Shown here piece after piece: positions 55,194-63,109 of a stretch of DNA of 64,000 nucleotides. The position numbers and the translations under genes were made by a program. Below the pieces are notes generated by a model. The model made no database searches and had not been told where the DNA came from. It saw only the letters and a program-made list of their open reading frames with translations. Each line of letters begins with the position of its first letter. Position 1 is the first letter of the stretch. Origin of the DNA: Leptospira idonii (GTDB lineage: Bacteria > Spirochaetota > Leptospiria > Leptospirales > Leptospiraceae); contig NZ_RQHW01000042.1 in assembly GCF_004770995.1 (NCBI RefSeq), positions 124,001 through 188,000 on the forward strand, given 5' to 3'.

Positions 55194-55532
55194 TTATTCT
55201 CCGTAAGCAATGATGCAGGTTCTTGCATAGATGCCTGTCACAATATTCTCTTGTTCGTATTCAACGAGTGAAATTTTAGTAATTCCTCCGTTGTCAGCAG
55301 CCGTTTTCACGCTACCGTCTCCTACTAAGAAAAGAGGAAGATAGCCTGCTCCGAACTGAGTGTAACATGTTCTTCCTGATTTCGTTCCGATTTTCTCAGG
55401 GAAAACATGCAAAGTTCCTTTGTAGTTTCCGTAAAGAGCCAAAGGAATCGGGTTTGTTACACAAGCAGTGAATAGAAATGGCAATATAAGAAGCGACAAT
55501 CGCCCTATTATTTTTTTTACATTAGCATTCAT
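55194..55532 (-). CDS. TRL-like small lipoprotein (paralog 1)
   Basis: 112 residues from ATG 55532. A lipoprotein signal ends at F-T-A-C. The mature part matches the TRL-like family pattern shared by five genes here: a Cys before a hydrophobic stretch (T-C-Y-T-Q-F), G-D-G-S, an N-G-G-I-T-K-I-S segment and a terminal C-I-I-A-Y-G-E. The two Cys could form a disulfide in the periplasm. Function unknown. It begins 2 nt after the stop of the upstream paralog, whose last codons provide its G-G-A-G box. Confidence 0.85.
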   Translation of the reverse strand: MNANVKKIIGRLSLLILPFLFTACVTNPIPLALYGNYKGTLHVFPEKIGTKSGRTCYTQFGAGYLPLFLVGDGSVKTAADNGGITKISLVEYEQENIVTGIYARTCIIAYGE

Positions 55533-55534
55533 GA

Positions 55535-55891
55535 TTACTCTCCGTAAACGATAATGCAATCTCTGTTATATAGCAAACTTAGAATTCTGGTTTTTTCATA
55601 AGCAATGTGGTTTACTTTGGAAATTCCACCGTTTCTTCTTGCTTCAGGAAGAGATGCATCTCCGAATGCAACAGCTGTAAAAAGAAACATAGTTTGACAA
55701 GCAGTCCCTTTTTTTGAACCGATTGTATCGGATATCGCTTCCGATCTTACTGTGCTTGCAAAAACGGAACCGTTATGATCGAAACCATGAAGCCCTTTTG
55801 TAGCAGAGAATTGGTTTAGTAATGTTCCGCAGTTACTTGTTGCAGCGGCTGCAATCAATATAACTAAGGACAATGTGATTTTTTTAAACAT
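55535..55891 (-). CDS. TRL-like small lipoprotein (paralog 2)
   Basis: 118 residues with a lipoprotein signal (T-S-N-C, residue 21), then the family blocks A-C-Q-T-M-F, F-G-D-A-S-L, N-G-G-I-S-K-V-N and a terminal C-I-I-V-Y-G-E. It resembles paralog 3 most closely in the G-D-(A/S)-S-L part. An A-A-G-G-A-G box precedes the ATG and a TATATT -10-like hexamer lies about 30 nt upstream. It is first of a two-gene minus-strand unit facing the 488-bp gap. Confidence 0.85.
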   Translation of the reverse strand: MFKKITLSLVILIAAAATSNCGTLLNQFSATKGLHGFDHNGSVFASTVRSEAISDTIGSKKGTACQTMFLFTAVAFGDASLPEARRNGGISKVNHIAYEKTRILSLLYNRDCIIVYGE

Positions 55892-56379
55892 AGATTTTCT
55901 CCTTGAAAATTCTGAAACTTTAATATACGGGCTAATCGTTTTAAGAAAGAACTTAATGACAAGCTTTTTTTGATTTTGCCTTTGTTCTGCGATAAATAAA
56001 CGTCGTTAGCTTCTAATTTCCGGATATCCTATTTGTTATATGAGGGTTTACACTTGTATTTTATACAATGAGAACATAATGTCCTAGAAGAGTTCCAAAT
56101 ATACGAATACGGTTGTATTTCCTTGAAAAAACGAAAAAAGATAAGAAAGAAAAAAAAGTATGTTTTTTTTGAAAAAAGGAGGATCCATGCAATAAAAGAT
56201 GATGCTTGTGAAATTTATAATGCGTATTTCGGCGAATTGGTTAAGGGGCACTTTTGCGTCTATAAAAATGAAATGGTATAGATTGCTTATGTTTTTGGAT
56301 TTGCTTTTAGATCTTTCAAAGTTTGAACGTATATTTACTTGCCTTGGTTCAACGGTTATTTTAACCTCACTATAATTAA
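55892..56379 (+). other. 488-bp AT-rich intergenic region between divergent TRL genes
   Basis: Contains both divergent promoters, a 15-bp palindromic stretch TTGTAT-TTT-ATACAA (about 56054-56068), and a perfect A-A-G-G-A-G-G box (56176-56182) leading only to ATG-CAA-TAA at 56187-56195. A 58-codon ORF (56199-56375, plus strand, hydrophobic-basic) follows but lacks a good ribosome site. This may be the remains of another gene or a regulatory leader. Confidence 0.4.
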
Positions 56380-56391
56380 ATGAGGTTAAAA
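56359..56391 (+). promoter_or_regulatory. Promoter inside a perfect 11-bp inverted repeat (putative operator)
   Basis: TTTTAACCTCA (56359-56369) and TGAGGTTAAAA (56381-56391) are exact reverse complements. The 11-nt spacer holds a consensus TATAAT (56371-56376). A weak -35-like TTCAAC lies 17 nt upstream. The right arm's GAGG is 6 nt before ATG 56392 and would act as the Shine-Dalgarno site, so a protein bound here would block both RNA polymerase and, in RNA form, the hairpin could mask the ribosome site. Confidence 0.6.
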
Positions 56392-56832
56392 ATGAGAGCC
56401 AAAATTCTTTTGGGATTTATTTTCATAGCTGTTGCTTCTTTACTACCTGTAGTAGGCTGCACTTCGTTAAGTACTTACAATACTTTGGGGGGAACGAATA
56501 CGAACCCAACTCCAGAGTATTCCACTCCCCTCGGGTTACTAACTAAAGGCGGTTTGTTCGTTCATAACAACGATGTTCCTGGAGCTATTTCTTCCGGTCA
56601 GCCTGTAAGTGCGACTTTGTCGGGAAATGCTTGTCAATACAGTATTTTGGCACTTGTATCTTTCGGTGATTCCTCCCTAGAAGCTGCAAAAACTTCCGCT
56701 AAAATCGAAAGAATTGCATACACTGAATACAATCAGTTCTCAATATTAGGAATTGTTTTCCATCGTTTTTGTACTTCCGTTTATGGAGAGTCTGCGACTA
56801 ACGCTGCTGTTCCTGCTAAAGGAGTGAAATAA
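56392..56832 (+). CDS. TRL-like small lipoprotein (paralog 3)
   Basis: 146 residues from ATG 56392; ATG 56380 is inside the repeat and less likely. The lipobox is V-V-G-C. The mature part starts with a Thr/Asn-rich segment, then family blocks A-C-Q-Y-S-I-L, F-G-D-S-S-L, an Ile-rich segment and C-T-S-V-Y-G-E, with a 14-residue extension after it that the paralogs lack. First gene of a three-gene plus-strand unit controlled by the inverted-repeat promoter. Function unknown. Confidence 0.85.
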   Translation: MRAKILLGFIFIAVASLLPVVGCTSLSTYNTLGGTNTNPTPEYSTPLGLLTKGGLFVHNNDVPGAISSGQPVSATLSGNACQYSILALVSFGDSSLEAAKTSAKIERIAYTEYNQFSILGIVFHRFCTSVYGESATNAAVPAKGVK

Positions 56833-56836
56833 TATT

Positions 56837-57169
56837 ATGAAAAAAATGATCACTATATTACTAATTTTAATGACAATTTGTTTGTTTCAGGCTTGTAACA
56901 TCACGCAAGGACCTACTCATGGTGCTTTGTTCAGCCATACAAAATTTCCAGGTGATTTTAATCCTTCTAACGAAGTAAAGTCGCAAAGAACTGCGGAAGG
57001 TTGCACTTATACCGTTTTAAGTTTATTCTCTTTTGGAGATTCTGGCGCAGGGAAAATTGCTAAAGAAAATGGAATCATTCGAATCGCTTCCGTTGATTAT
57101 AAAGCAACAATTGTATATACCACTTTATTCACAAAATTTTGTTCCGTCGTAACAGGAGAATCTAAATGA
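56837..57169 (+). CDS. TRL-like small lipoprotein (paralog 4)
   Basis: 110 residues. The signal ends F-Q-A-C (Cys20). Family blocks: G-C-T-Y-T-V-L, F-G-D-S-G, N-G-I-I-R-I-A-S-V-D-Y and C-S-V-V-T-G-E (Tyr of the usual Y-G-E replaced by Thr). It starts 4 nt after paralog 3 and overlaps paralog 5 by 4 nt, so the three are one translationally linked unit. Function unknown. Confidence 0.85.
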   Translation: MKKMITILLILMTICLFQACNITQGPTHGALFSHTKFPGDFNPSNEVKSQRTAEGCTYTVLSLFSFGDSGAGKIAKENGIIRIASVDYKATIVYTTLFTKFCSVVTGESK

Positions 57170-57501
57170 AAAAACTAATAGCTTTGGTTATAATTTTAAT
57201 TTCCGCTTCTTATTGTATCTCTACTCCGCATCCAGGTGCGCTAGTTACTTATACTTCACAACACGTTTTGGATAAACAAAGAGGGTCACTCCTCGGGACA
57301 GGAAAAGTCGAAAAAATGGGAGAGTCTTGCAGCTATTCTTCTTGGATTCTTATGACTTTTTTCTACTTCGGTGGAGGAGCTAGCATTCAAGATGCTACAA
57401 AGGAAGCGGGGATTAGCAGGATCGCAGTAGTTGACCGTAGCTCTCTTGCAATTCTAGGACCTGTTTTTTATAGAGAATGTGTTCAAGTGTGGGGAGAATA
57501 A
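57166..57501 (+). CDS. TRL-like small lipoprotein (paralog 5)
   Basis: 111 residues with signal ending A-S-Y-C (Cys17). Family blocks: S-C-S-Y-S-S-W, a longer F-F-Y-F-G-G-G-A-S segment where others have G-D-x-S, A-G-I-S-R-I-A-V-V-D and C-V-Q-V-W-G-E. It is the most diverged of the five. Its ATG overlaps the stop of paralog 4 (ATGA). A 14-bp inverted repeat lies 35 nt beyond its stop. Confidence 0.85.
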   Translation: MKKLIALVIILISASYCISTPHPGALVTYTSQHVLDKQRGSLLGTGKVEKMGESCSYSSWILMTFFYFGGGASIQDATKEAGISRIAVVDRSSLAILGPVFYRECVQVWGE

Positions 57502-57535
57502 TATCTTAAGTAAAGGATAGATTCTCTTTCCGTTA

Positions 57536-57577
57536 TATACCATCAAAAGAATTGTAAACTCTCCTTTTGATGGTATA
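57536..57577. terminator. Perfect 14-bp inverted repeat between convergent genes
   Basis: TATACCATCAAAAG (57536-57549) and its exact complement CTTTTGATGGTATA (57564-57577), 14-nt loop, between the TRL unit (+) and the DUF445 gene (-). There is no flanking T tract, but runs of A and T are inside the arms. A bidirectional terminator is most likely. Confidence 0.5.
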
Positions 57578-57597
57578 GTGAATCTCTTAACTAAAGT

Positions 57598-58920
57598 TTA
57601 CGTATGTTTCTTCTGATTCCTGTAATGTGCGATATAAGTGACTCCTACTAAGGCGCCTACAGGCACTGCAAAATAGATATGGACTTGAATGAGTCCTGCA
57701 ATCATTCCTAAAATTCCTCCTAAGAACTGAATCACGACAAGGTTTCCTCCAGTATTGTCCAAAATCATTTTTTCCAGATCGTCCGTGTCTAGTTCCATCA
57801 CTCTTTCCTCGACGAGAGCAGTAACATTGATTTTGTGAACGAATTTTTCTATGTTTTTCTTGAGATAAACCTTTCCTTCTTCGCTGTTCATGAATTCCAA
57901 CAAGCGGCGCTTCAGCCAATCGACTGCTTTGAAGAAGTTTTTTTCGATCTCTTCCCAATTGTTCGGATCATCCAAATAGGATTGAAGCCGTTCGATTCCC
58001 GTAGGGAGAAGGTTTTGGCGCGCATAATCCCCGCTAGCTTCCAGCCAGTCCGAGATTTTTGTAGTGATGAAGTCTTGGGTTTCTTTGGAATTCAATCTGT
58101 CTTGCAGACGTTCCATCACTTCATCCATCATATTCATGAATTGATCGGATGTTTCCGGATCTCTGATAAATCGTTCCAAGAGTTCTTGAATCGCTTCATC
58201 ATTGAAGGAGAATATTTTTTTGACTCCGATTCCGATTTTTCCCAAGGTATTTCTTGTTTTGAGATATTCTTCCAAACCTTCGTTCAACATGTTCGCTAAC
58301 TTAGGCATCTCTTCTAACAAAACCACTCTAAGCTGACGGCCGATTTCTTCCCTGTTCGTTTCTTCGGTAAGATATTCCATCAGTTTGTTTCTGGTATAAA
58401 CCCAAAGCTTTTGTACTTCTTCCGGTCTCTGCGCCATTTTTTTGATGGTCTCTTCCGAAAAATCGAATATGACTTCTAGAATTTCGGGCCCTCTTTCTTT
58501 CATCAATGAGATGATCTTTGTAACGAGCATCTCTCTGATCTCATCGTTATGAATCGCTTCATCGATTTCCTTTGCGATTTTTTGAAGGCCGGATTCGACT
58601 AAATTTCTTTCGTAAATATAAGATAAGATGATGTCGGGGTGGAGTAGATTGTTTTGGATGCTCTCTCCTAAGGACTTTGCGATTTTTTGTTTGTTCTTGG
58701 GAACAAGTCCCGACCATCCTAGCACCTTCCCGTGCTTCGGCTGAAATAACATTTTGATGGCAAGGAAATTTGTGAAGTATCCTACGACACCTGCCATCAA
58801 TACCACAAAACATGCATTAATCCAAATATTCCCTTCCCAGTAAAACTGAAATACTCCCGCAATGATCGAAAATACGACCAAACTTTTTCTATACCAGGCG
58901 TCTAATTTTGCTACATCCAT
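57598..58920 (-). CDS. DUF445 family membrane protein
   Basis: 440 residues. Two membrane helices near the N-terminus (about 15-55) carry the family's G-Y-F-T-N-F-L-A-I-K-M-L-F motif, followed by G-L-V-P-K-N-K-Q-K-I-A-K. A long helical, charged middle part (about 80-390) is probably extended, and a C-terminal membrane helix (about 408-430) ends the protein. The family has no assigned function; some members link to envelope stress. It begins one base after the SDR stop. Confidence 0.88.
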   Translation of the reverse strand: MDVAKLDAWYRKSLVVFSIIAGVFQFYWEGNIWINACFVVLMAGVVGYFTNFLAIKMLFQPKHGKVLGWSGLVPKNKQKIAKSLGESIQNNLLHPDIILSYIYERNLVESGLQKIAKEIDEAIHNDEIREMLVTKIISLMKERGPEILEVIFDFSEETIKKMAQRPEEVQKLWVYTRNKLMEYLTEETNREEIGRQLRVVLLEEMPKLANMLNEGLEEYLKTRNTLGKIGIGVKKIFSFNDEAIQELLERFIRDPETSDQFMNMMDEVMERLQDRLNSKETQDFITTKISDWLEASGDYARQNLLPTGIERLQSYLDDPNNWEEIEKNFFKAVDWLKRRLLEFMNSEEGKVYLKKNIEKFVHKINVTALVEERVMELDTDDLEKMILDNTGGNLVVIQFLGGILGMIAGLIQVHIYFAVPVGALVGVTYIAHYRNQKKHT

Positions 58921-58921
58921 T

Positions 58922-59695
58922 TTATGTTCCGTCGAAGTTCATTAATTTTCCGGCACCTTTTCTGACCCAAGAACGAGGAATGAGTTCTGTAAGTCCCACC
59001 ATACCTTGGTTCACTGTGCCAGTAATGCAAACTGCTTGGTTGTAACGAAGAGAATGCAAAGATTCTTCCACAACTTCTTCTGCAGTCTGCCACATAAAAC
59101 CGGGATATTTTGATTTTTCGATTCCCGCTCTTTGGTGGAAGTCGGAATGAGTGAGACCGGGACAAAGTGCTTGTACATGAATCCCGTAAGGTTTTGCTTC
59201 TTCGTGAATGGATTCGGTGAATGATTTTACGAAAGCTTTTGTTGCCGCATAAACGGCGCTACCCGGTGCAGGCAGATAACCTGCTACAGATGCTACATTG
59301 ATCAAAAAACCTTTTTTACTTTTTTTGAATTGACTGAGAGCCGTGTGACTCAATGCGACCAAAGCCTTTACGTTCAAATTGATCTCATCCAATTCTTTGG
59401 ACAAGTCTAAGGAAGCGAATTCTCCCGTGGTTCCGAAACCTGCGTTGTTGACTAGAAGTTCGAACTCTTTGTCTTTGGAGAGAATTTCGGATAATTCCTC
59501 TTGGTCTTTCTTTTTCGTAAGATCGAGAGAAATCGCTTTGAGGATACCTCTGCTTTTGGGTTCGATCTCTTGGATCGCTTTGTTTAAATCGGGTAACGAG
59601 CGTGAGATGAGAAATACGTTGTAATCGTGTGCCAAAGCTCTTACGAATTCTTTGCCGATTCCTTGTGATGCGCCAGTTACATAAGCATTTTTCAT
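58922..59695 (-). CDS. Short-chain dehydrogenase/reductase
   Basis: 257 residues with the classical SDR signatures: T-G-A-S-Q-G-I-G near residue 7 (NAD(P) binding), N-N-A-G near 86, and Tyr/Lys of Y-A-A-T-K near 148. The cofactor is probably NADPH, judged from a basic residue in the second strand region. Substrate unknown. It overlaps the RimI-like gene by 4 nt and abuts the DUF445 gene, so these three form one unit. Confidence 0.93.
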   Translation of the reverse strand: MKNAYVTGASQGIGKEFVRALAHDYNVFLISRSLPDLNKAIQEIEPKSRGILKAISLDLTKKKDQEELSEILSKDKEFELLVNNAGFGTTGEFASLDLSKELDEINLNVKALVALSHTALSQFKKSKKGFLINVASVAGYLPAPGSAVYAATKAFVKSFTESIHEEAKPYGIHVQALCPGLTHSDFHQRAGIEKSKYPGFMWQTAEEVVEESLHSLRYNQAVCITGTVNQGMVGLTELIPRSWVRKGAGKLMNFDGT

Positions 59696-60120
59696 AGTTC
59701 TTTATTCCTCTTCATTATGATTGCAGTGGATCCGTCAGGATAATAATTTTTTCTTTTTTCCAGTATCTGAAACCCTGAAGTTTCATACAACTGTATGGCA
59801 GGGATGTTGTTTTCCTTAACTTCCAGAAAAAAATCTTTGGTAGGATAGGTTTGAAAAAGTGAGAACAATAATTTTTTCCCTTCGCCTTGTTTGCGATAGT
59901 CGGGAAGGGTTGCGATTCGGAAAATTTCTACTTCCCAGGGAGTTTCGCAGACCAGTGCATAGGTTTTCGGTGTCTCCTGCGGTCGGACAAATGCTTGGTG
60001 GTATTCCAAATGAGAGAGAAGCATTTTTTGTGTCCATTCCTCTCCAGGAAAACAGTAAGTTTCCATTTCCTGAAGCAGCGGCAGATCTTCCTCCGAGAGG
60101 GCTCGGATTTCATGAGACAT
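59692..60120 (-). CDS. rimI: RimI-like N-acetyltransferase (GNAT)
   Basis: 142 residues. The acetyl-CoA motif A shows I-A-T-L-P-D-Y-R-K-Q-G-E-G-K-K-L-L near 70-86, and F-L-E-V-K-E-N-N-I-P-A-I-Q-L-Y-E and G-F-Q near 97-118 are RimI-type blocks. RimI acetylates the N-terminus of ribosomal protein S18, though the substrate here is inferred. It is translated with the SDR gene downstream (4-nt overlap) and is divergent from the TPR-like lipoprotein. Confidence 0.87.
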   Translation of the reverse strand: MSHEIRALSEEDLPLLQEMETYCFPGEEWTQKMLLSHLEYHQAFVRPQETPKTYALVCETPWEVEIFRIATLPDYRKQGEGKKLLFSLFQTYPTKDFFLEVKENNIPAIQLYETSGFQILEKRKNYYPDGSTAIIMKRNKEL

Positions 60121-60219
60121 AATCTCATTTTTTTCTAGCCAGCCTTAATAAAGAAACTAAATTCGAACCTAATGAGTGGAAAAAAAGAGATCGGTTCTTC
60201 CTGGGGGAAGGGGATTTTT

Positions 60220-61104
60220 GTGGTACCTCCTACAAAAACCCTATCCTTACTCTTCCTTTCCCTTCTTTTTTTCTCTCATTGCGACTTTTGGAACAGCTTA
60301 ACCGAATCCAAATGGAAAAAAAGATTCAAAGAACAGCCAGCTTCCGAATCGGATCTGGTGAACTGGAAAGAAAAACTTTCTTTGGAAGAAGCTGAGATAG
60401 AAGAGTTAGATAAAAAGATCAGAAAGATGGTTCAAAAATCGAACCAAGCAGGTGCACTTTCCTGGAAAATCGCAAGAGGTTATATGCGAGCCGGTTCTTT
60501 CGATGTGGGTTCCAAATATTATGAAGAAGCTTTGGGCGAACAAGTGAACCAGGCAGGTTACGAGCTTCATCAATTCGAATCCGCACTTCCTTATTTCGAA
60601 AAAGCGATTCAAATCGGAAAGTTAGATAAACAATTATTATATGAAGCGGCTGTTGCATTCGCAAATGCTTCCAAAGATATGGGTTGGGAAGAGAATCGCC
60701 GCAAAAGAGCAGTTCAACTATTGAAACAATTATCCCGATTGGACGGAAAAGACACTCGTTTCCCCTTTCAATTGGCACTGATTTATTTCGATTCCTCTTT
60801 GAAGGGAGAAACCTGGGCCGGCAAAATGAATTCCGGTTATGAAGATGTGGAAACCGCTTTTACTTTGTTGGATATGATTTTGCAAAAGGAGCCTTATAAT
60901 ATTCCAGCCAGATTCGCAAAGGCAAACTTTCTCTATCAAGTAGGCAAAACCTCTCAAGCAAGTTCCGAATATTTCAAAATTAAATCTTACCTGGAAGAGA
61001 TGAAAGCGAATGGGGTCATCCGGGAAAATTTGGAAGAAAATTCATCTTATAAAAACGTTCTCAAAAATTTAGAGAAGCTCAAGGACCAGAATTCGAACCC
61101 ATGA
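60220..61104 (+). CDS. TPR-like repeat lipoprotein
   Basis: 294 residues from GTG 60220, preceded by A-A-G-G-G-G 6 nt upstream; an in-frame ATG at 60172 would add 16 residues and make an unusually long n-region. The lipobox is F-S-H-C. The body is helical with at least three TPR-like units (A-L-S-W-K-I-A-R-G-Y, A-L-P-Y-F-E-K-A-I-Q-I-G, and P-A-R-F-A-K-A-N-F-L-Y). It may scaffold periplasmic complexes. It ends 6 nt before dprA. Confidence 0.8.
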   Translation: MVPPTKTLSLLFLSLLFFSHCDFWNSLTESKWKKRFKEQPASESDLVNWKEKLSLEEAEIEELDKKIRKMVQKSNQAGALSWKIARGYMRAGSFDVGSKYYEEALGEQVNQAGYELHQFESALPYFEKAIQIGKLDKQLLYEAAVAFANASKDMGWEENRRKRAVQLLKQLSRLDGKDTRFPFQLALIYFDSSLKGETWAGKMNSGYEDVETAFTLLDMILQKEPYNIPARFAKANFLYQVGKTSQASSEYFKIKSYLEEMKANGVIRENLEENSSYKNVLKNLEKLKDQNSNP

Positions 61105-61110
61105 CCCCTT

Positions 61111-62085
61111 GTGTGGGTGCATTCTGAAGTTTTTTTCTCTCATCCTAATATCTCCCGTATCTGCCACAAAACCGGAATTTGGCGCAAATCCTTTTCTCTT
61201 TCCGAACTTTATGAAAAGCTAATTCCTTTTTTGGATCGAAAATGGGTCTTTTCTCTTGAGCAGGAATGTTCTCGTTTTTTGGATTCGAGGGAAGCGAAGG
61301 GATTAAAATTTATTTCCATATTCGATCCTGCTTATCCTTCCCTTTTGAAGGAAACATTCGACCCTCCCTTAATTCTTGCCGTAAGAGGTTCGATTTCCGT
61401 ATTTCAAAATAAATTGATTTCCATTGTAGGAACTAGAAAATCTTCTCCTATATCTCGTTTGGCGACTCGATTTTTAGTCGCTCGTTTGTCCGAGGAATTT
61501 TCCAATCTGACGATTGTGTCAGGAATGGCTTTGGGAATCGATAGAGAATCGTTTCTTGCCGCTTTGGATTTGAACATTCCCGTCTTAGGTGTGTTGGGAA
61601 CCTGCCTCGATCAGGAATATCCTCCAGGGAACAGAGATCTTTATGAAAGAGTAAAAAGAGAACCTAACTCTTCTTTGATTTCCGAATTCGTATTTCCTAC
61701 TCATCCTGCGAAATGGACTTTTCCGAAACGCAATCGTTTGATTGCCGGTCTTTCCTCTCATGTATATATCATGGAGTCAGGCAAAAGATCGGGAACACTT
61801 TCCACCGCTATGAGTGCTCTTTCGGAAAACAGAGAGATTCATGTTTTCGATCATATCCTGCAGTACGATAACGAAGGAGGAAAAAGACTTTTGGAGGATG
61901 GAGCAGGTTCTATCTCTTGGGAATCATTGTCACAAAACAAAGGTTATTTTTATCACGGGAATGAGGAGGACGGAAGGATATCCGCAAAAGAATGGAAATT
62001 GGAGGAAGGAAAAAGAAGAAAATGGATGTATGAGAAAGGAGCGGTGCCTTTGGGAAAAGGCACCTATTGGATGTTTAACCCTTAA
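61111..62085 (+). CDS. dprA: DprA/Smf-family DNA processing protein
   Basis: 324 residues; the Rossmann-like core has V-G-T-R-K-S-S near 108, V-S-G-M-A-L-G-I-D near 150, R-N-R-L-I-A-G-L-S near 208 and S-G-T-L-S-T-A near 228. DprA loads RecA onto incoming single-stranded DNA in transformation. Natural competence is not firmly known for this group. The start is GTG, and the region upstream has a tRNA-like looking but unpaired sequence. The C-terminal 60 residues are charged and probably specific to this lineage. Confidence 0.9.
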   Translation: MWVHSEVFFSHPNISRICHKTGIWRKSFSLSELYEKLIPFLDRKWVFSLEQECSRFLDSREAKGLKFISIFDPAYPSLLKETFDPPLILAVRGSISVFQNKLISIVGTRKSSPISRLATRFLVARLSEEFSNLTIVSGMALGIDRESFLAALDLNIPVLGVLGTCLDQEYPPGNRDLYERVKREPNSSLISEFVFPTHPAKWTFPKRNRLIAGLSSHVYIMESGKRSGTLSTAMSALSENREIHVFDHILQYDNEGGKRLLEDGAGSISWESLSQNKGYFYHGNEEDGRISAKEWKLEEGKRRKWMYEKGAVPLGKGTYWMFNP

Positions 62086-63109
62086 AAAAATAACCAGCCA
62101 CGGTCGCAATCACGTAAATGATGAGAAGGAACACGCCGAAAGGTCTTTTGATTTTATCTTTGGAAAAGAAAATTCCCAAACGGAAGAGAACAAGTACGAT
62201 GAGCATTGCAGGAAAATAAAATTGAAAGAAGTTCTTCGGAGCAAGTAATCCCGGGCTTGTCACCGCTGCCGCAGCTCCTGTTACAAAAAGAACGTTCAAT
62301 ATGTCCGCACCGATGATGTTTCCCACTGCCAGTTCGGAATGTCCTCTTCTGGAGGCTTGGATGGCTGTCACAAGTTCGGGAAGAGAGGTTCCGAAGGCGA
62401 CTAAGGTGGCTCCGATAATGGAATCGGGAATTGATAGTCTAATCGCAGTTTCTTGCACGGAAGGGATTAAAATTTTGGAAGAAAAAATCACCACTCCTAT
62501 CGCAACCGCAAGTTTGATCAGGATTTGCCAGAGAGGAGAACTGTCCATTTCTGTGACATCATCTAATCCTGCTTCTGCCTCTCCCGGTTTGGAACGGGAC
62601 CATTTGATGCTAAGATAGATATAAAAACCTAACAAAGCTAAGAAGAGAAAACCTGTTTCTCTAGAAACCAATCCGCCTTCTGTCCATGCCGATTTTACAT
62701 CGAGCCAAGGAAGTGCCGCAAAAAATAAAAGGAAACCGGAACCTACTTGAATCCATCCTTGTCGATTCACCAATCGTTTATCAATATCAGGTGGTGAGAT
62801 CAGAATGGCGATTCCTAAAATCAAACCTGTGTCACAGATAATGGAACCCACTGCATTGCCCAGGGCGATCCCTGGATTACCGTCCAAAGCGGAAAGTACG
62901 GAGACGGAAACCTCCGGCAATGTGGTACCTAAGCTGACGATTGTGGCACCGATGATCATTTTGGGAACTCCCCATCTTGTGGAAAGGGAGACTGCTTCGT
63001 CTACAAGTACATCGGCCGCTTTTCCTAGAAATAGGATGGAAGCGATGATCACCAAAATTAAAACGGGAAGAGGAAAGGCTTGAAAGCTGGCTTGTAAGAA
63101 TTCATCCAT
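62075..63109 (-). CDS. Calcium/sodium antiporter (CaCA family, YrbG-like)
   Basis: 344 residues from ATG 63109, about ten membrane helices in two inverted repeats. Both alpha-repeat motifs are present: G-A-T-I-V-S-L-G-T-T-L-P-E near 53 and G-A-T-L-V-A-F-G-T-S-L-P-E near 245. It exchanges Na+ or K+ for Ca2+ across the inner membrane. A GTG start at 63172, with an A-A-G-G-A box, would add 21 basic residues and overlap the divergent gene by 65 bp. Its end overlaps dprA by 11 nt (convergent). Confidence 0.92.
   Translation of the reverse strand: MDEFLQASFQAFPLPVLILVIIASILFLGKAADVLVDEAVSLSTRWGVPKMIIGATIVSLGTTLPEVSVSVLSALDGNPGIALGNAVGSIICDTGLILGIAILISPPDIDKRLVNRQGWIQVGSGFLLFFAALPWLDVKSAWTEGGLVSRETGFLFLALLGFYIYLSIKWSRSKPGEAEAGLDDVTEMDSSPLWQILIKLAVAIGVVIFSSKILIPSVQETAIRLSIPDSIIGATLVAFGTSLPELVTAIQASRRGHSELAVGNIIGADILNVLFVTGAAAAVTSPGLLAPKNFFQFYFPAMLIVLVLFRLGIFFSKDKIKRPFGVFLLIIYVIATVAGYFFKG

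Noticed and set aside
61081..61130. A tRNA-like stretch (ATTCGAACCCATGACC) resembling a T-arm at the end of the TPR-like gene
   Set aside because: The putative T-stem does not pair and no acceptor or anticodon arm exists; the bases are coding.
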